Shown here piece by piece: positions 45,737 through 53,942 of a stretch of DNA of 64,000 nt (positions are counted from its first letter, which is position 1; each line of letters starts with the position of its first letter). A program made the position numbers and the translations under genes. The stretch is from Polyangiaceae bacterium. GTDB lineage: Bacteria > Myxococcota_A > Polyangia > Polyangiales > Polyangiaceae. The DNA is taken from the NCBI GenBank assembly GCA_023150915.1, contig JAKLKA010000004.1:1-64000 (forward strand). Direction: 5' to 3'. Under the pieces are notes generated by a model. It saw nothing but the letters and a program-made list of their open reading frames with translations. It did no database searches and was not told the origin of the DNA.

Positions 45737-47032
45737 ATGAGCAAAGCTCTCGGTTGGTTGGGTGTGGTCCTGGTGGGCTCGGGCGTCGTCGTCGCGTGCA
45801 GCTCCGAGGACAAGGCGGGCAAGGTGTGCGAGCCCGGAGCGACTGCGGCCTGCAAGGGCACGGGCGACTGCGACGGCACGTGGTCTTGCGTCAAGAACGG
45901 GCTCGCCTGGGGCCCGTGCCAGTGCGGGTCGAACACCGGCGGCGCGGCGGGCAGCGGCGGCGCGGGTGCCGCCGGGGGCCTCGGGGGCTCGTCGACCGGC
46001 GGCACGGGTGCCGTGCCGGCGTGCAGCCCGACCGGCAAGGACGCCGACGGTGACTGCTTCGGCGACGGTGATGGCGACTGCAAGGACGACGACGCGAACG
46101 TCAACCCGGGGGCCATCGACTATCCCGGCAACGGCGTGGACGACGACTGCTCGGGGACGGCCGACGACTATGCGCCGTGCGACGAGGCCATCACCAATCT
46201 TGGCGATCCCGATCCCCTGAACGGCGCCCGGGCGCTCGGCCTGTGTCAGCTCACCACCAAAGAAGAGAAGAAATGGGGCGTGATTCAGGCCAAGTGGGTG
46301 ATGGCCGACGGCAAGACCGGAATGAACGAGAAGTCCCACGGGCTCTTGCCGAGCTTCGGGGCCAACCTGCTGCCGCGCGAGGGCAAGCGCTTGCTGGCGC
46401 TGTCGAGTGGCACTGCGCGTGAACCCGGCGATGGCGACTACAAGCCGGTGTCTGGCGCGGACATGGGGACCGACGGGCTCGCTCCCACGGGTTTCCCCAT
46501 CGACTCGCCCTCGTGCAAGGTCGTCACCGAGAAGGACAAGGCGACGCACGATCCGGCGGCGCTCGAAGTGTCGCTCCGTGTTCCCAGCAACGCCAAGAGC
46601 TTCTTGATCGACTTCAACTACTACACCTACGAGTTTCCGACCTACGTGTGCACGAAGTACAACGACTTCTTCGTCGCGCTGCAGTTCCCCGCGCCGAAGA
46701 ACGCCCAGTCGGGCAACATCGCGTTCGACGGCGAGGGCAACCCGGTCAGTGTGAACAATGCGTACCTTCGCGCGTGCAAGCCGCAGACCGCGGGCAACAA
46801 GGCGTTCGACTGCCCGCTCGGCGTCGGCCTCTTGGACCAAACCGGTTTCGACAACAGCGCCGCCACGGGTTGGCTCGTCACCCAGTCACCGATCACCCCG
46901 CGGGGGCTGATCACCCTGCGCTTCGCGATCTGGGACATGGGCGACTCGGTGCTCGATTCGACGGTGCTCCTCGACGCCCTGCGGTTTTCTCCCGACGAGG
47001 TCCCCCAGGCGGGCACCAGCCCCGCACAATGA
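45737..47032 (+). CDS. MopE-type/choice-of-anchor lipoprotein
   Basis: A 431-residue lipoprotein (lipobox VVVAC). A Cys-containing head (about 25-75) and a Gly/Ala/Ser linker precede an Asp-rich repeat region (about 100-140: DADGDCFGDGDGDCKDDDANVNPG, YPGNGVDDDCSG) typical of the MopE putative metal-binding motif, here probably calcium. The C-terminal beta domain (about 230-420) shows FNYYTYEFPTYVCTKYNDFFVAL and LRFAIWDMGDSVLDSTVLLDALRF, which resembles choice-of-anchor-L domains. Probably surface-attached and calcium-stabilised. Function unknown. Confidence 0.75.
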   Translation: MSKALGWLGVVLVGSGVVVACSSEDKAGKVCEPGATAACKGTGDCDGTWSCVKNGLAWGPCQCGSNTGGAAGSGGAGAAGGLGGSSTGGTGAVPACSPTGKDADGDCFGDGDGDCKDDDANVNPGAIDYPGNGVDDDCSGTADDYAPCDEAITNLGDPDPLNGARALGLCQLTTKEEKKWGVIQAKWVMADGKTGMNEKSHGLLPSFGANLLPREGKRLLALSSGTAREPGDGDYKPVSGADMGTDGLAPTGFPIDSPSCKVVTEKDKATHDPAALEVSLRVPSNAKSFLIDFNYYTYEFPTYVCTKYNDFFVALQFPAPKNAQSGNIAFDGEGNPVSVNNAYLRACKPQTAGNKAFDCPLGVGLLDQTGFDNSAATGWLVTQSPITPRGLITLRFAIWDMGDSVLDSTVLLDALRFSPDEVPQAGTSPAQ

Positions 47033-47055
47033 GCGGGTTTTCAGTGTTTTCTGCT

Positions 47056-47087
47056 CTATTGCATTCATGCGCATGAAGGCATATAGA
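47056..47087 (+). promoter_or_regulatory. Putative SahR operator inside the promoter of sahR2-ahcY
   Basis: A perfect 14-bp palindrome TTCATGCGCATGAA (47064-47077) is flanked by CTAT (47056-47059) and ATAG (47083-47086), the same outer elements as the operator at 213-240 but offset by one base. A candidate promoter has -35 TTGCAT (47059-47064, weak) and -10 TATAGA (47082-47087) with 17-base spacing, so the palindrome fills the spacer. Transcription would start about two bases before ATG 47096, giving an almost leaderless message. Confidence 0.65.
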
Positions 47088-47095
47088 TCCCGGGC

Positions 47096-48100
47096 ATGCA
47101 GTCCTTGCCCGGCAGCGAGACCCGCTGGCAGCTCTACCGGCTGCTGAGCGATCCCGTCCGCCTCCGCCTGCTGGCGCTGGCCGCGGAAGAGGAACTGTCG
47201 GTGGGGGAGCTGGCCGAGCTCTTGGGCGAGGCCCAGCCCAACGTGTCGCGGCACGCGGCGCCGCTGCGGCAAGCGGGCCTGCTCTGCGACCGCCGCCAGG
47301 GCACGCGCACGCTGGTCCGCTTGTCCGACGAGGCGGCGCGCGACGCGGTGGTGGTCGATGCGCTCGCGGCGGGCCGCCAGCTGTGCGCGGCCGAGGGCAG
47401 CCTGGCGAAGGTCGCCGAAGTGGTGGCGTCGCGCGACGCCCGGACGCGTGAGTTCTTCTCGCAACCCGGGGACGGCGAGGTGGGGCTCTCGCCAGAGCTG
47501 CCGCTCTATCTTTCGGCCTTCGCACGGTTGATCGCCGATCGCGGGCTCGCGGTGGACGCAGGCACCGGCGACGGTGTGCTGCTCGATCTCTTGGCACCGG
47601 TCTACGATCGCGTGGTCGCCATCGACCGCAGCACCGCCCAGCTCGAACGAGCCCGCCAGCGGGTGCGGGCGCATGGCTACACCAACGTGACGTTGATCGA
47701 AGATCAGATCGACGGCGACCGGGTGCGCGCGGCAGTGGGTGGCGGCGCCGACCTGGTGCTGGCCGTGCGCGTCTTGCACCACGCCCCGCGGCCGAAGGCG
47801 GCGCTGAAAGACCTGACCGAGCTCGCGCGGCCGGGCGGCAAGATCCTGGTAATCGACTATGCCCGTCACGACGACGAACGCATGAGCGAACAGCAGGCGG
47901 ACGTCTGGCTGGGCTTCTCGGAGCAAGAGCTCTCGAGCTTTGCTGCGGCGGCCCGGCTCGAGCAGGTGAGCGTCGGCCCCGCGCCTCTGCGCCTGCCCCG
48001 CGTCGGCGTCGATGCACACCTTCCGTGCCTGACACTGCTCGGCACTCGCCCCGAAACTCCGACGAGCCCCCGGGCGCGTCGCCAACCGATCACCGATTGA
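47096..48100 (+). CDS. sahR: ArsR-family regulator fused to a SAM-methyltransferase-like domain, second copy (SahR type)
   Basis: A 334-residue protein of the same architecture as the one at 241-1185. The ArsR winged helix (about 8-80) reads [48 protein letters not shown], with no metal-binding Cys. The methyltransferase-like domain (about 145-270) has motif [17 protein letters not shown] and [13 protein letters not shown]. The copies are clearly related but differ in the ligand region (AGTGDG versus GSGDG). It precedes ahcY by 17 bases on the same strand. SahR is known to respond to S-adenosylhomocysteine, the substrate of AhcY. No ribosome site precedes the ATG. Confidence 0.85.
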   Translation: MQSLPGSETRWQLYRLLSDPVRLRLLALAAEEELSVGELAELLGEAQPNVSRHAAPLRQAGLLCDRRQGTRTLVRLSDEAARDAVVVDALAAGRQLCAAEGSLAKVAEVVASRDARTREFFSQPGDGEVGLSPELPLYLSAFARLIADRGLAVDAGTGDGVLLDLLAPVYDRVVAIDRSTAQLERARQRVRAHGYTNVTLIEDQIDGDRVRAAVGGGADLVLAVRVLHHAPRPKAALKDLTELARPGGKILVIDYARHDDERMSEQQADVWLGFSEQELSSFAAAARLEQVSVGPAPLRLPRVGVDAHLPCLTLLGTRPETPTSPRARRQPITD

Positions 48101-48117
48101 AAGAAGCAGGAGACACC

Positions 48118-49557
48118 ATGACTCAGAGCGTCAGCGTCAGCACCACCGGCAAGACCACCGGCAAGGATTACCTCGTCAAGGACCTCGGGTTGGCCGATTG
48201 GGGCCGCAAGGAAATCACCGTCGCCGAGCACGAGATGCCCGGGCTGATGGCAACCCGGGAGAAGTATGGGCCGCAGAAGCCGCTGGCCGGGGTGCGCGTT
48301 GCGGGGTCGTTGCACATGACCATCCAGACGGCCGTGCTGATCGAGACCTTGAAAGAGGTCGGCGCAGACGTGCGTTGGGCTTCGTGCAACATTTTCTCGA
48401 CGCAAGATCACGCCGCTGCTGCCATCGCCGCTGCGGGCACGCCCGTCTTTGCCTTCAAGGGCGAGAGCCTGGAAGAGTATTGGGACTTCACCTACCGCGC
48501 GCTCACCTGGCCCGACGGCAAGGGCCCGCAGCTGATCGTGGACGACGGCGGCGACGCCACGCTCTTGATCCACCGCGGCTACTACGCCGAGAAGAACCCG
48601 GCGCTGCTCGACGAGCCGACCGACAACCACGAGCTTCAGATCATCAACAAGCTGCTCAAGAAGGTGGCCAAGGAAGATCCCAAGCACTGGCACCGCGTCG
48701 TGGCCGATCTGGTGGGCGTCTCTGAAGAGACCACCACCGGCGTGCATCGCCTCTACCAGATGCAGGAAAAGGGCGAGTTGCTCGTGCCGGCCATCAACGT
48801 CAACGACTCGGTGACCAAGAGCAAGTTCGACAACGTCTACGGTTGCCGTGAGTCACTGGTGGACGGCATCAAGCGTGCTACGGACGTGATGGTCGCCGGA
48901 AAGGTCGCGATGGTGTGCGGCTTTGGTGACGTGGGCAAGGGCTGCGCCGAGGCGCTGCGTGGGCACCGCGCCCAGGTGTGGGTGAGCGAGATCGACCCGA
49001 TCTGTGCGCTTCAGGCCTGCATGGCCGGCTACAAGGTGGCGCCGGTCGAAGACTCGCTGGCGCACGTCGACATCTTCGTCACCGCCACCGGCTGCTGCGA
49101 CATCATCACCGCCGAGCACATGGCGAAGATGAAAGACCAAGCCATCGTCTGCAACATCGGCCACTTCGACGACGAGATCCAGGTCGCCAAGCTGATGGCG
49201 TACCCCGGTGTGAAGCGCACCAACATCAAGCCGCAGGTGGACATGTTCACCTTCCCCGACGGGCACTCGATCTACCTGCTCGCCGAAGGGCGACTGGTGA
49301 ACCTGGGCTGCGCCACCGGCCACCCGAGCTTCGTGATGAGCAACTCGTTCACCAACCAGACGCTCGCCCAGATCGATCTCTGGACCAACAAGCGCCAGGT
49401 GGGGGTGTACACCCTGCCCAAGAAGCTGGACGAAGAGGTCGCGCGGCTTCATCTGGAGAAGCTCGGGGCCAAGCTGACCACGCTGAGCGAAAAACAGTCC
49501 GAGTACCTGGGCATTCCGGCAGACGGGCCGTTCAAGTCGGATCTGTATCGGTACTGA
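48118..49557 (+). CDS. ahcY: Adenosylhomocysteinase
   Basis: A 479-residue enzyme that splits S-adenosylhomocysteine into homocysteine and adenosine, relieving product inhibition of methyltransferases. Family motifs: [37 protein letters not shown]-binding [23 protein letters not shown] and [21 protein letters not shown]. The C-terminus FKSDLYRY matches the family. Start ATG 48118 with GCAGGAGA upstream. Its partner in the cycle, metH, is at 1182, also after a SahR-type gene. Confidence 0.97.
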   Translation: MTQSVSVSTTGKTTGKDYLVKDLGLADWGRKEITVAEHEMPGLMATREKYGPQKPLAGVRVAGSLHMTIQTAVLIETLKEVGADVRWASCNIFSTQDHAAAAIAAAGTPVFAFKGESLEEYWDFTYRALTWPDGKGPQLIVDDGGDATLLIHRGYYAEKNPALLDEPTDNHELQIINKLLKKVAKEDPKHWHRVVADLVGVSEETTTGVHRLYQMQEKGELLVPAINVNDSVTKSKFDNVYGCRESLVDGIKRATDVMVAGKVAMVCGFGDVGKGCAEALRGHRAQVWVSEIDPICALQACMAGYKVAPVEDSLAHVDIFVTATGCCDIITAEHMAKMKDQAIVCNIGHFDDEIQVAKLMAYPGVKRTNIKPQVDMFTFPDGHSIYLLAEGRLVNLGCATGHPSFVMSNSFTNQTLAQIDLWTNKRQVGVYTLPKKLDEEVARLHLEKLGAKLTTLSEKQSEYLGIPADGPFKSDLYRY

Positions 49558-49615
49558 AGGCCTGGCGGTCCGGGCACGGTGGCGCACTGGCGAGGGCCGG
49601 TGCGCCGCCGGTGGC

Positions 49616-49645
49616 TACGAGTACGAGTACGAGTACGAGCACGAG
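49616..49645. repeat. Hexanucleotide tandem repeat (TACGAG)4-CACGAG
   Basis: Four perfect TACGAG units (49616-49639) followed by CACGAG (49640-49645). It lies in the 285-base convergent gap between ahcY and the FHA gene, where slippage would not break a gene. Confidence 0.85.
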
Positions 49646-49656
49646 CACAGCCCGGG

Positions 49657-49705
49657 CGTCGGGCTTGCCGCTCGGCCGAAGGCCGAGCCCCGGGGGCGCC
49701 CGACG
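49657..49705. other. Nested inverted repeat in the ahcY/FHA convergent gap
   Basis: Outer arms CGTCGGGC (49657-49664) and GCCCGACG (49698-49705) enclose inner arms CTCGGCC (49671-49677) and GGCCGAG (49681-49687) with a GAA loop. Both pairs are perfect. Without a T run it is not a classical terminator, but it is placed to end transcription from both sides. The rest of 49558-49842 shows nothing I can name. Confidence 0.55.
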
Positions 49706-49842
49706 AGTCTTGGCAAGATCAGATCACGATCGTCCACCGAGACCGGAGCACGAGGAACCCGGCGACGACAGGCGCCGGCTGTTTCGCCGATCGCGAGCGT
49801 CGCAGCGCGTGGCGTCGTCCGCGGAGCGAGAACGGTCACTCT

Positions 49843-50637
49843 TCACTGGCGCGCAAAACGCAATGTGTGACCCGCGAGAATGATCACGTCGCCGTCGTAG
49901 ATCACCTTCCGCTCGACGCGCCGGCCCTGAAACTGGATGCCGTTGGTCGAGCCCATGTCGACGATGTGATAGTGCCCCCGCAGCCACTCGACCGCGGCGT
50001 GCTGGCGCGACACGTTGGAGTCGTTGATCGCGAAGTCCGAGGCGTTGCGGCTGCGACCGATGATGAACCGCGGCTGCATGATCTGCGCGCGCTCGCCTTC
50101 GCAGTACAAGAAGATGGGGTACGACGGTGGACCGTCGCTCATGGGTTGCCCGCCCGGCGGGCCGGGGTGGGGCGGCGCCGCCGGGAACGGCGGCGGTTGT
50201 GCCGCCTGCGCGCCGTAGGGCCGACCGTAGCCACCGGGAGCGGGCGGCGTCACCGTGGACGGGTGCATGGGCGGTGGCATGGGCGGCGGCGGCGCGCCGT
50301 ACGCAGGGGGCGGCATCGGGCTTGCGCCGTATGCCGGCGGCGGCGGCGCGTGGGCGGCGGGCGGCGGCGGGGGAGGGGGATAGTGGCCGGGCGGTGGCGC
50401 CGCCGAGGGGGCGCGCACCGGCGGAGCCGGCGGCCCATGACCCGAGACCATGGTCGGGGGGTAGCCCGGTGGTCCCGGCGCCACTGGCGGCGGGGCAGCG
50501 GTCAGCGACCCCTGGGTGAATCGACGAATCGCTTCGCTGACCACGTCGTCCACCGGACGCCCGCTTTGCCACGCCATGCGCTCGCAGGCCGCCCACAGCT
50601 CGTCGGGGCAAACGAAGGAACGGGGCCTGCCGGACAT
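49843..50637 (-). CDS. FHA-domain protein with a Pro-rich linker
   Basis: A 264-residue protein. The N-terminal 45 residues (SGRPRSFVCPDELWAACERMAWQSGRPVDDVVSEAIRRF) look like a small helical, possibly ribbon-helix-helix-type, domain. A linker (about 50-165) is mostly Pro/Gly/Ala/Tyr. The C-terminal FHA domain (about 175-264) has FIIGRSRNASDF, NVSRQHAAVEW, DMGSTNGIQFQGRRV and DGDVIILAGHTLRF, the set that binds phosphothreonine. It probably reads the output of Ser/Thr kinases. ATG 50637 chosen; the longer frame is a shadow. Confidence 0.88.
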   Translation of the reverse strand: MSGRPRSFVCPDELWAACERMAWQSGRPVDDVVSEAIRRFTQGSLTAAPPPVAPGPPGYPPTMVSGHGPPAPPVRAPSAAPPPGHYPPPPPPPAAHAPPPPAYGASPMPPPAYGAPPPPMPPPMHPSTVTPPAPGGYGRPYGAQAAQPPPFPAAPPHPGPPGGQPMSDGPPSYPIFLYCEGERAQIMQPRFIIGRSRNASDFAINDSNVSRQHAAVEWLRGHYHIVDMGSTNGIQFQGRRVERKVIYDGDVIILAGHTLRFARQ

Positions 50638-50689
50638 TTCGCGGCCGCCATCATACAGCCCCGGCCGGGCAGAGCGCAGCTTTCGGCGA

Positions 50690-52273
50690 TTACCGGCAGG
50701 TCTGGACGTTTCGTAGCTCTTTGGCCGGCTCGCAGGACAAGGTCGAGATCTCGCACTCGGCCAGCCAGCGGCCCTGCTCCCCACACCCCGGGCTCGCGCC
50801 CTGCCAGCCGGCGTCGGCCCAGCACTTGGTGGGGATGCCCAGGATGGTGCTCGACCGGCAGCCCCCGGCGACCAGGTCGTCCTTCTTCGCCCCCCGGCCG
50901 TCGCAGTCGTAGTCGAAGCTCCCGTCGCCGCGGTGCTGCTCGTAGTACCGCGCCTGCCCGGGGTGAGCTTCGGGGTTCTCGTCGTAGCAGTCGAGCGCGT
51001 TCGAGACGTGACCGGGGGGCTGCTTTCCGGCACGCAGGCTGACCTTCTTGTCACCATAGCCGTCGCGATCGAGGTCGCGGTACCAGAGAGGGTCGGCGCA
51101 GGGGAGCGCGTGGTCGTTGGCGAGCTCGGTCAGCCGCTCGTGGATCGGCGTGAGCACGTCGACCAGCACGCTGCGGAAGGTGTTGTCGGGCTCCGAGCTG
51201 CCCAGCACGGTACCCGCCAGGTTGCGGTTGGCGCACAGGCTGTTGTTCGGCTTGGGCAGCGCCAGCTGCCGCGCAGCGCCCTCGATCGCCTCGATGCTCT
51301 GGGCGAGCGTGCTCTTCTCGTTGTCACCGAAGGCCCCGTCGGCGCCGGCCGCTGCCGCTCGCAAGGGTGCTGCCAGCGTCGGGACTTCGTCCAGCGCTCG
51401 GCCGGACAGGGTGCGCAGGCCAATCTCGCGCAGGCCCGTGAGCACCCGGCGGCGAGCGCGTGCCGCGCGTACCTGACCGCACGTGCCGGCGCTGGAGAGC
51501 GCCGGCGCCGCCGACTCGAGCAGTGCGGCGACGTTCAGCTTCTCTTTCGCGCGCAGGGTGAGCGTCCACTTCGAGGACTTCTTCTGGTCGACGTGAAAAC
51601 CCGTGCCGGCTTGGCTGACGGCCAGCTCACGGCCTGACGCCGCGGTCGCCGAGAGCGTGATCACCGGCACCGCCGCCAGGACCTTTGCCGTGTAGACCAG
51701 CGGTGTTTTGCTGTCGCAGATCTGGCTGACGCAGGCTTCCAGGCTCTGGTGCGTGCTCGACTCTTCCGGGGCCCCGGCCAGCTCTTGACCCAGGATCTCG
51801 GCGACGCTCGACAGAACCCGCATCTCTGCGTCTTCGAGCGAGACGTCGATCGTGAGCTCGCGGTCGTCTTCGGCGTGTACGCGCACGCTGGGGGCCCAGG
51901 GGCCGAGAAACCCCAGATCGAGGCCCCCGCCGCGCGCGAGGCGCTGGCGTGACGAATGGCGAAAGCGCAGATCACCGACCGGCCGCACGTTCATTCGCAG
52001 GCGCGTGGCCGCGTCGCCGTTGCCGGCGAAGCAGGCGTTCACGAAGTCGCTGCGCTCGGGGTTGGCTCTGGGTCCGAAGAAGCCGGTGATCAGGAAGTTC
52101 GGAACCGACAGGCAAGCCAGGCCGCGCGTCTCGGGGCCGGCGAGGACGGCATCGACCGCGCTGCACCAGCCCTGGGGGGGCGCCGGTGCGCGCGCTGCCG
52201 GCGGCACCCCAGGTTCGACTCCGCCGCCACAACCCGCGACCGCGAACAGTACCCCGAGCCAACGTCGCGACAT
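50690..52273 (-). CDS. MopE-like lipoprotein with a C-terminal Asp/Cys-rich region
   Basis: A 527-residue lipoprotein (lipobox AVAGC). The body (about 40-380) has no family I recognise; it includes a Cys near CSAVDAVLAGPETRGLACL and a helix-rich middle. The end (about 395-527) has LWYRDLDRDGYGDKKVSL, ALDCYDENPEAHPGQ and FDYDCDGRGAKKDD, the Asp/Cys pattern of putative calcium-binding MopE-type motifs, then six more cysteines. It uses a TAA stop, rare in this GC-rich window. Probably a surface protein. Confidence 0.68.
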   Translation of the reverse strand: MSRRWLGVLFAVAGCGGGVEPGVPPAARAPAPPQGWCSAVDAVLAGPETRGLACLSVPNFLITGFFGPRANPERSDFVNACFAGNGDAATRLRMNVRPVGDLRFRHSSRQRLARGGGLDLGFLGPWAPSVRVHAEDDRELTIDVSLEDAEMRVLSSVAEILGQELAGAPEESSTHQSLEACVSQICDSKTPLVYTAKVLAAVPVITLSATAASGRELAVSQAGTGFHVDQKKSSKWTLTLRAKEKLNVAALLESAAPALSSAGTCGQVRAARARRRVLTGLREIGLRTLSGRALDEVPTLAAPLRAAAAGADGAFGDNEKSTLAQSIEAIEGAARQLALPKPNNSLCANRNLAGTVLGSSEPDNTFRSVLVDVLTPIHERLTELANDHALPCADPLWYRDLDRDGYGDKKVSLRAGKQPPGHVSNALDCYDENPEAHPGQARYYEQHRGDGSFDYDCDGRGAKKDDLVAGGCRSSTILGIPTKCWADAGWQGASPGCGEQGRWLAECEISTLSCEPAKELRNVQTCR

Positions 52274-52369
52274 GCTCTCGCCTCGGCACGATGGGCTGCC
52301 GCGCCGGCTCCGTCAAGCCGACCCGAAGCGCTTGATGCCCGCGCGCCGCTCTTCTACGGTCCGCGTCCC

Positions 52370-52690
52370 ATGGCAGAGCAAGTACGCGCCTCTCACATCC
52401 TCCTCATGTACGCGGGGTCGTCCCGTTCGACCGCGACGCGCACCCAAGCCGAGGCCCAGTCGCAGATCCAGACGCTGAAGACCCAGATCGACGGCGGCGC
52501 GGACTTTGCCGACCTCGCGCGCCAGCACTCGGACTGCCCTTCGGGCAAGAGTGGCGGCGACCTGGGCAGCTTCGGTCGCGGGCAGATGGTCGGCCCGTTC
52601 GAGCAGGCCGCCTTCGGTCTGCCGGTGGGCGGCATCAGCGGCGTGATCGAGACCCAGTTCGGCTATCACATCATCCGGCGCACCGGCTGA
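52370..52690 (+). CDS. Parvulin-type peptidyl-prolyl isomerase
   Basis: A 106-residue protein consisting of a single parvulin domain: VRASHILLMYAG, GADFADLARQHSDCPSGKSGGDLGSFGRGQMVGPFEQAAFGLPVGGISG and TQFGYHIIRRTG. There is no signal peptide, so it should work in the cytoplasm on proline bonds during folding. E. coli PpiC is 93 residues. ATG 52370 chosen; the longer frame overlaps the divergent lipoprotein gene. It is convergent with the next gene, with 3 bases between stops. Confidence 0.92.
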   Translation: MAEQVRASHILLMYAGSSRSTATRTQAEAQSQIQTLKTQIDGGADFADLARQHSDCPSGKSGGDLGSFGRGQMVGPFEQAAFGLPVGGISGVIETQFGYHIIRRTG

Positions 52691-52693
52691 GGG

Positions 52694-53050
52694 TCAGCGC
52701 TGCCATTGCTGGTACGCCTCGCGCAGCGCCCGCACCAGCTCGGCGCGCCCCAGTTGCGTGCTGGCCCGGTCGGTCTCGAGCGGGATCAACGCCGCGCGCA
52801 CGGTTCGGGCCAGCGCGATCATCTCGGACGGATCGAAGTCCAGCAGCTCGCGGGGAATGATCACGGCGAACGGCCGCAGCTCGGCGGCTCGGCTGGTGAC
52901 CGACGCCATGTCGCAGGTCTCGAGCCGCGCCCCCGCCGCGATGGCGGTGCTCTGACGGCAGAGCGTGGTCAGCTTCGAGTCCACGCCCACCAAGAGCGCG
53001 CACGGAACCACCCGATGCGGGGTGGTGGGGCCGAGAGGGGGCTTGCGCAC
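52694..53050 (-). CDS. Hypothetical protein, degenerate receiver-like
   Basis: A 118-residue protein (GTG start 53050). The pattern of alternating strands and helices (CALLVGVDSKLTTLCRQSTAIAAGARLETCDMASVTSRAAELRPFAVIIPRELLDF) recalls a response-regulator receiver that has lost the phosphorylated Asp and acidic pocket. This is a weak fold-level reading. It diverges from the lipoprotein at 53107. No partner kinase is visible. Confidence 0.5.
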   Translation of the reverse strand: MRKPPLGPTTPHRVVPCALLVGVDSKLTTLCRQSTAIAAGARLETCDMASVTSRAAELRPFAVIIPRELLDFDPSEMIALARTVRAALIPLETDRASTQLGRAELVRALREAYQQWQR

Positions 53051-53106
53051 GACGGCGCGAGTCTACATCGATGCGTCGCCAGTCGCGCGAGTATACAGTA
53101 CGGCCC

Positions 53107-53553
53107 ATGCGCTTTCCGCAGACCGCCTTGGTGATCGCCGTGGGGCTCGCGCTGGTCGCGCCCATGGGGTGTGGCCCGCCCCGCGGCACGCCGCGCGACG
53201 CCGCCGAGATTGCGCGGCAAGAGGCCGCCCGCCGCTTGGTCGGCGAGTGGTTGCTGATCTCGTATCAACCCGAGACGGCTCTCGAGCCGATGTTTGCCGG
53301 CTTGCTCGCAGCGCAGATGGGCACGCTGGTGGCTCGGTTCGACGGGCAGCAGATGACCGCGACGGGCACGGGAGTGGGGACCACGCGGCGGTATCGTGTG
53401 ACGCAAGCGAATGGCGACCGCCTCACCGTGGTCACCTACGACGAAAGCGGAATCGCCTACGACGCGGTGGGTGAGCTCAGGGGGAACGAGCTGTGGTTCG
53501 CCTCACTCACCATCCCGTGGCGTGGGCGAGGCCTGCTGCGGCGCATTCGCTGA
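53107..53553 (+). CDS. Small lipocalin-like lipoprotein
   Basis: A 148-residue protein. Lipobox VAPMGC. After a short helix (ARRLVGEWLLISYQPE) it is beta-rich: GTLVARFDGQQMTATGTG, RRYRVTQANGDRLTVVTYDESG and ELRGNELWFASL. The opening LVGEWLL and alternating strands resemble lipocalin-like META/DUF folds that bind small hydrophobic ligands. Function unknown. ATG 53107 chosen for the signal peptide. Confidence 0.68.
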   Translation: MRFPQTALVIAVGLALVAPMGCGPPRGTPRDAAEIARQEAARRLVGEWLLISYQPETALEPMFAGLLAAQMGTLVARFDGQQMTATGTGVGTTRRYRVTQANGDRLTVVTYDESGIAYDAVGELRGNELWFASLTIPWRGRGLLRRIR

Positions 53554-53563
53554 GAAGCAGGCG

Positions 53564-53908
53564 CTACTTCTGAAGGCGTGCGATGCCGTCTTTGGCCAAG
53601 CCCGCCAGCGCCTTGTCGAGCTCTGCCACCGGTTGCTCGAACTCGACGGCCACGCGATGCGGCCAGATCCCCTCGGGGTCGTGCAGGTTCTTCTCGACCC
53701 GAACCACTCGCCCCGAGACCTTCTTCTCTTCGCTGCCCTCGGGCGGCAACTGCACCACGATGTTGACCTGCGCGCCGACCTCGAGCGTGGTGGCGGTCAC
53801 CAGGAGCATGCCCAGGCCACTGGCGTTGTGGCTGATGGCCATGCCCTCCTCCAGCTCGGCCACCTGCACGGGGAGCCAGACGGTATATCGAGGCGCGCGG
53901 CGCTCCAC
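53564..53908 (-). CDS. PilZ-domain protein
   Basis: A 114-residue single-domain PilZ protein (GTG start 53908). The c-di-GMP motifs are present in near form: RRAPR at residues 3-7 (RxxxR) and HNASGLGM (usual D/NxSxxG). The body VNIVVQLPPEG, VSGRVVRVEKN and HRVAVEFEQP fits the PilZ barrel. It may sense c-di-GMP in motility or polymer control. It follows the nucleotidase gene on the same strand after 34 bases. Confidence 0.82.
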   Translation of the reverse strand: MERRAPRYTVWLPVQVAELEEGMAISHNASGLGMLLVTATTLEVGAQVNIVVQLPPEGSEEKKVSGRVVRVEKNLHDPEGIWPHRVAVEFEQPVAELDKALAGLAKDGIARLQK

Positions 53909-53942
53909 AGTGGATCGATGATAGCCGAACTCTTCCGCTGAG

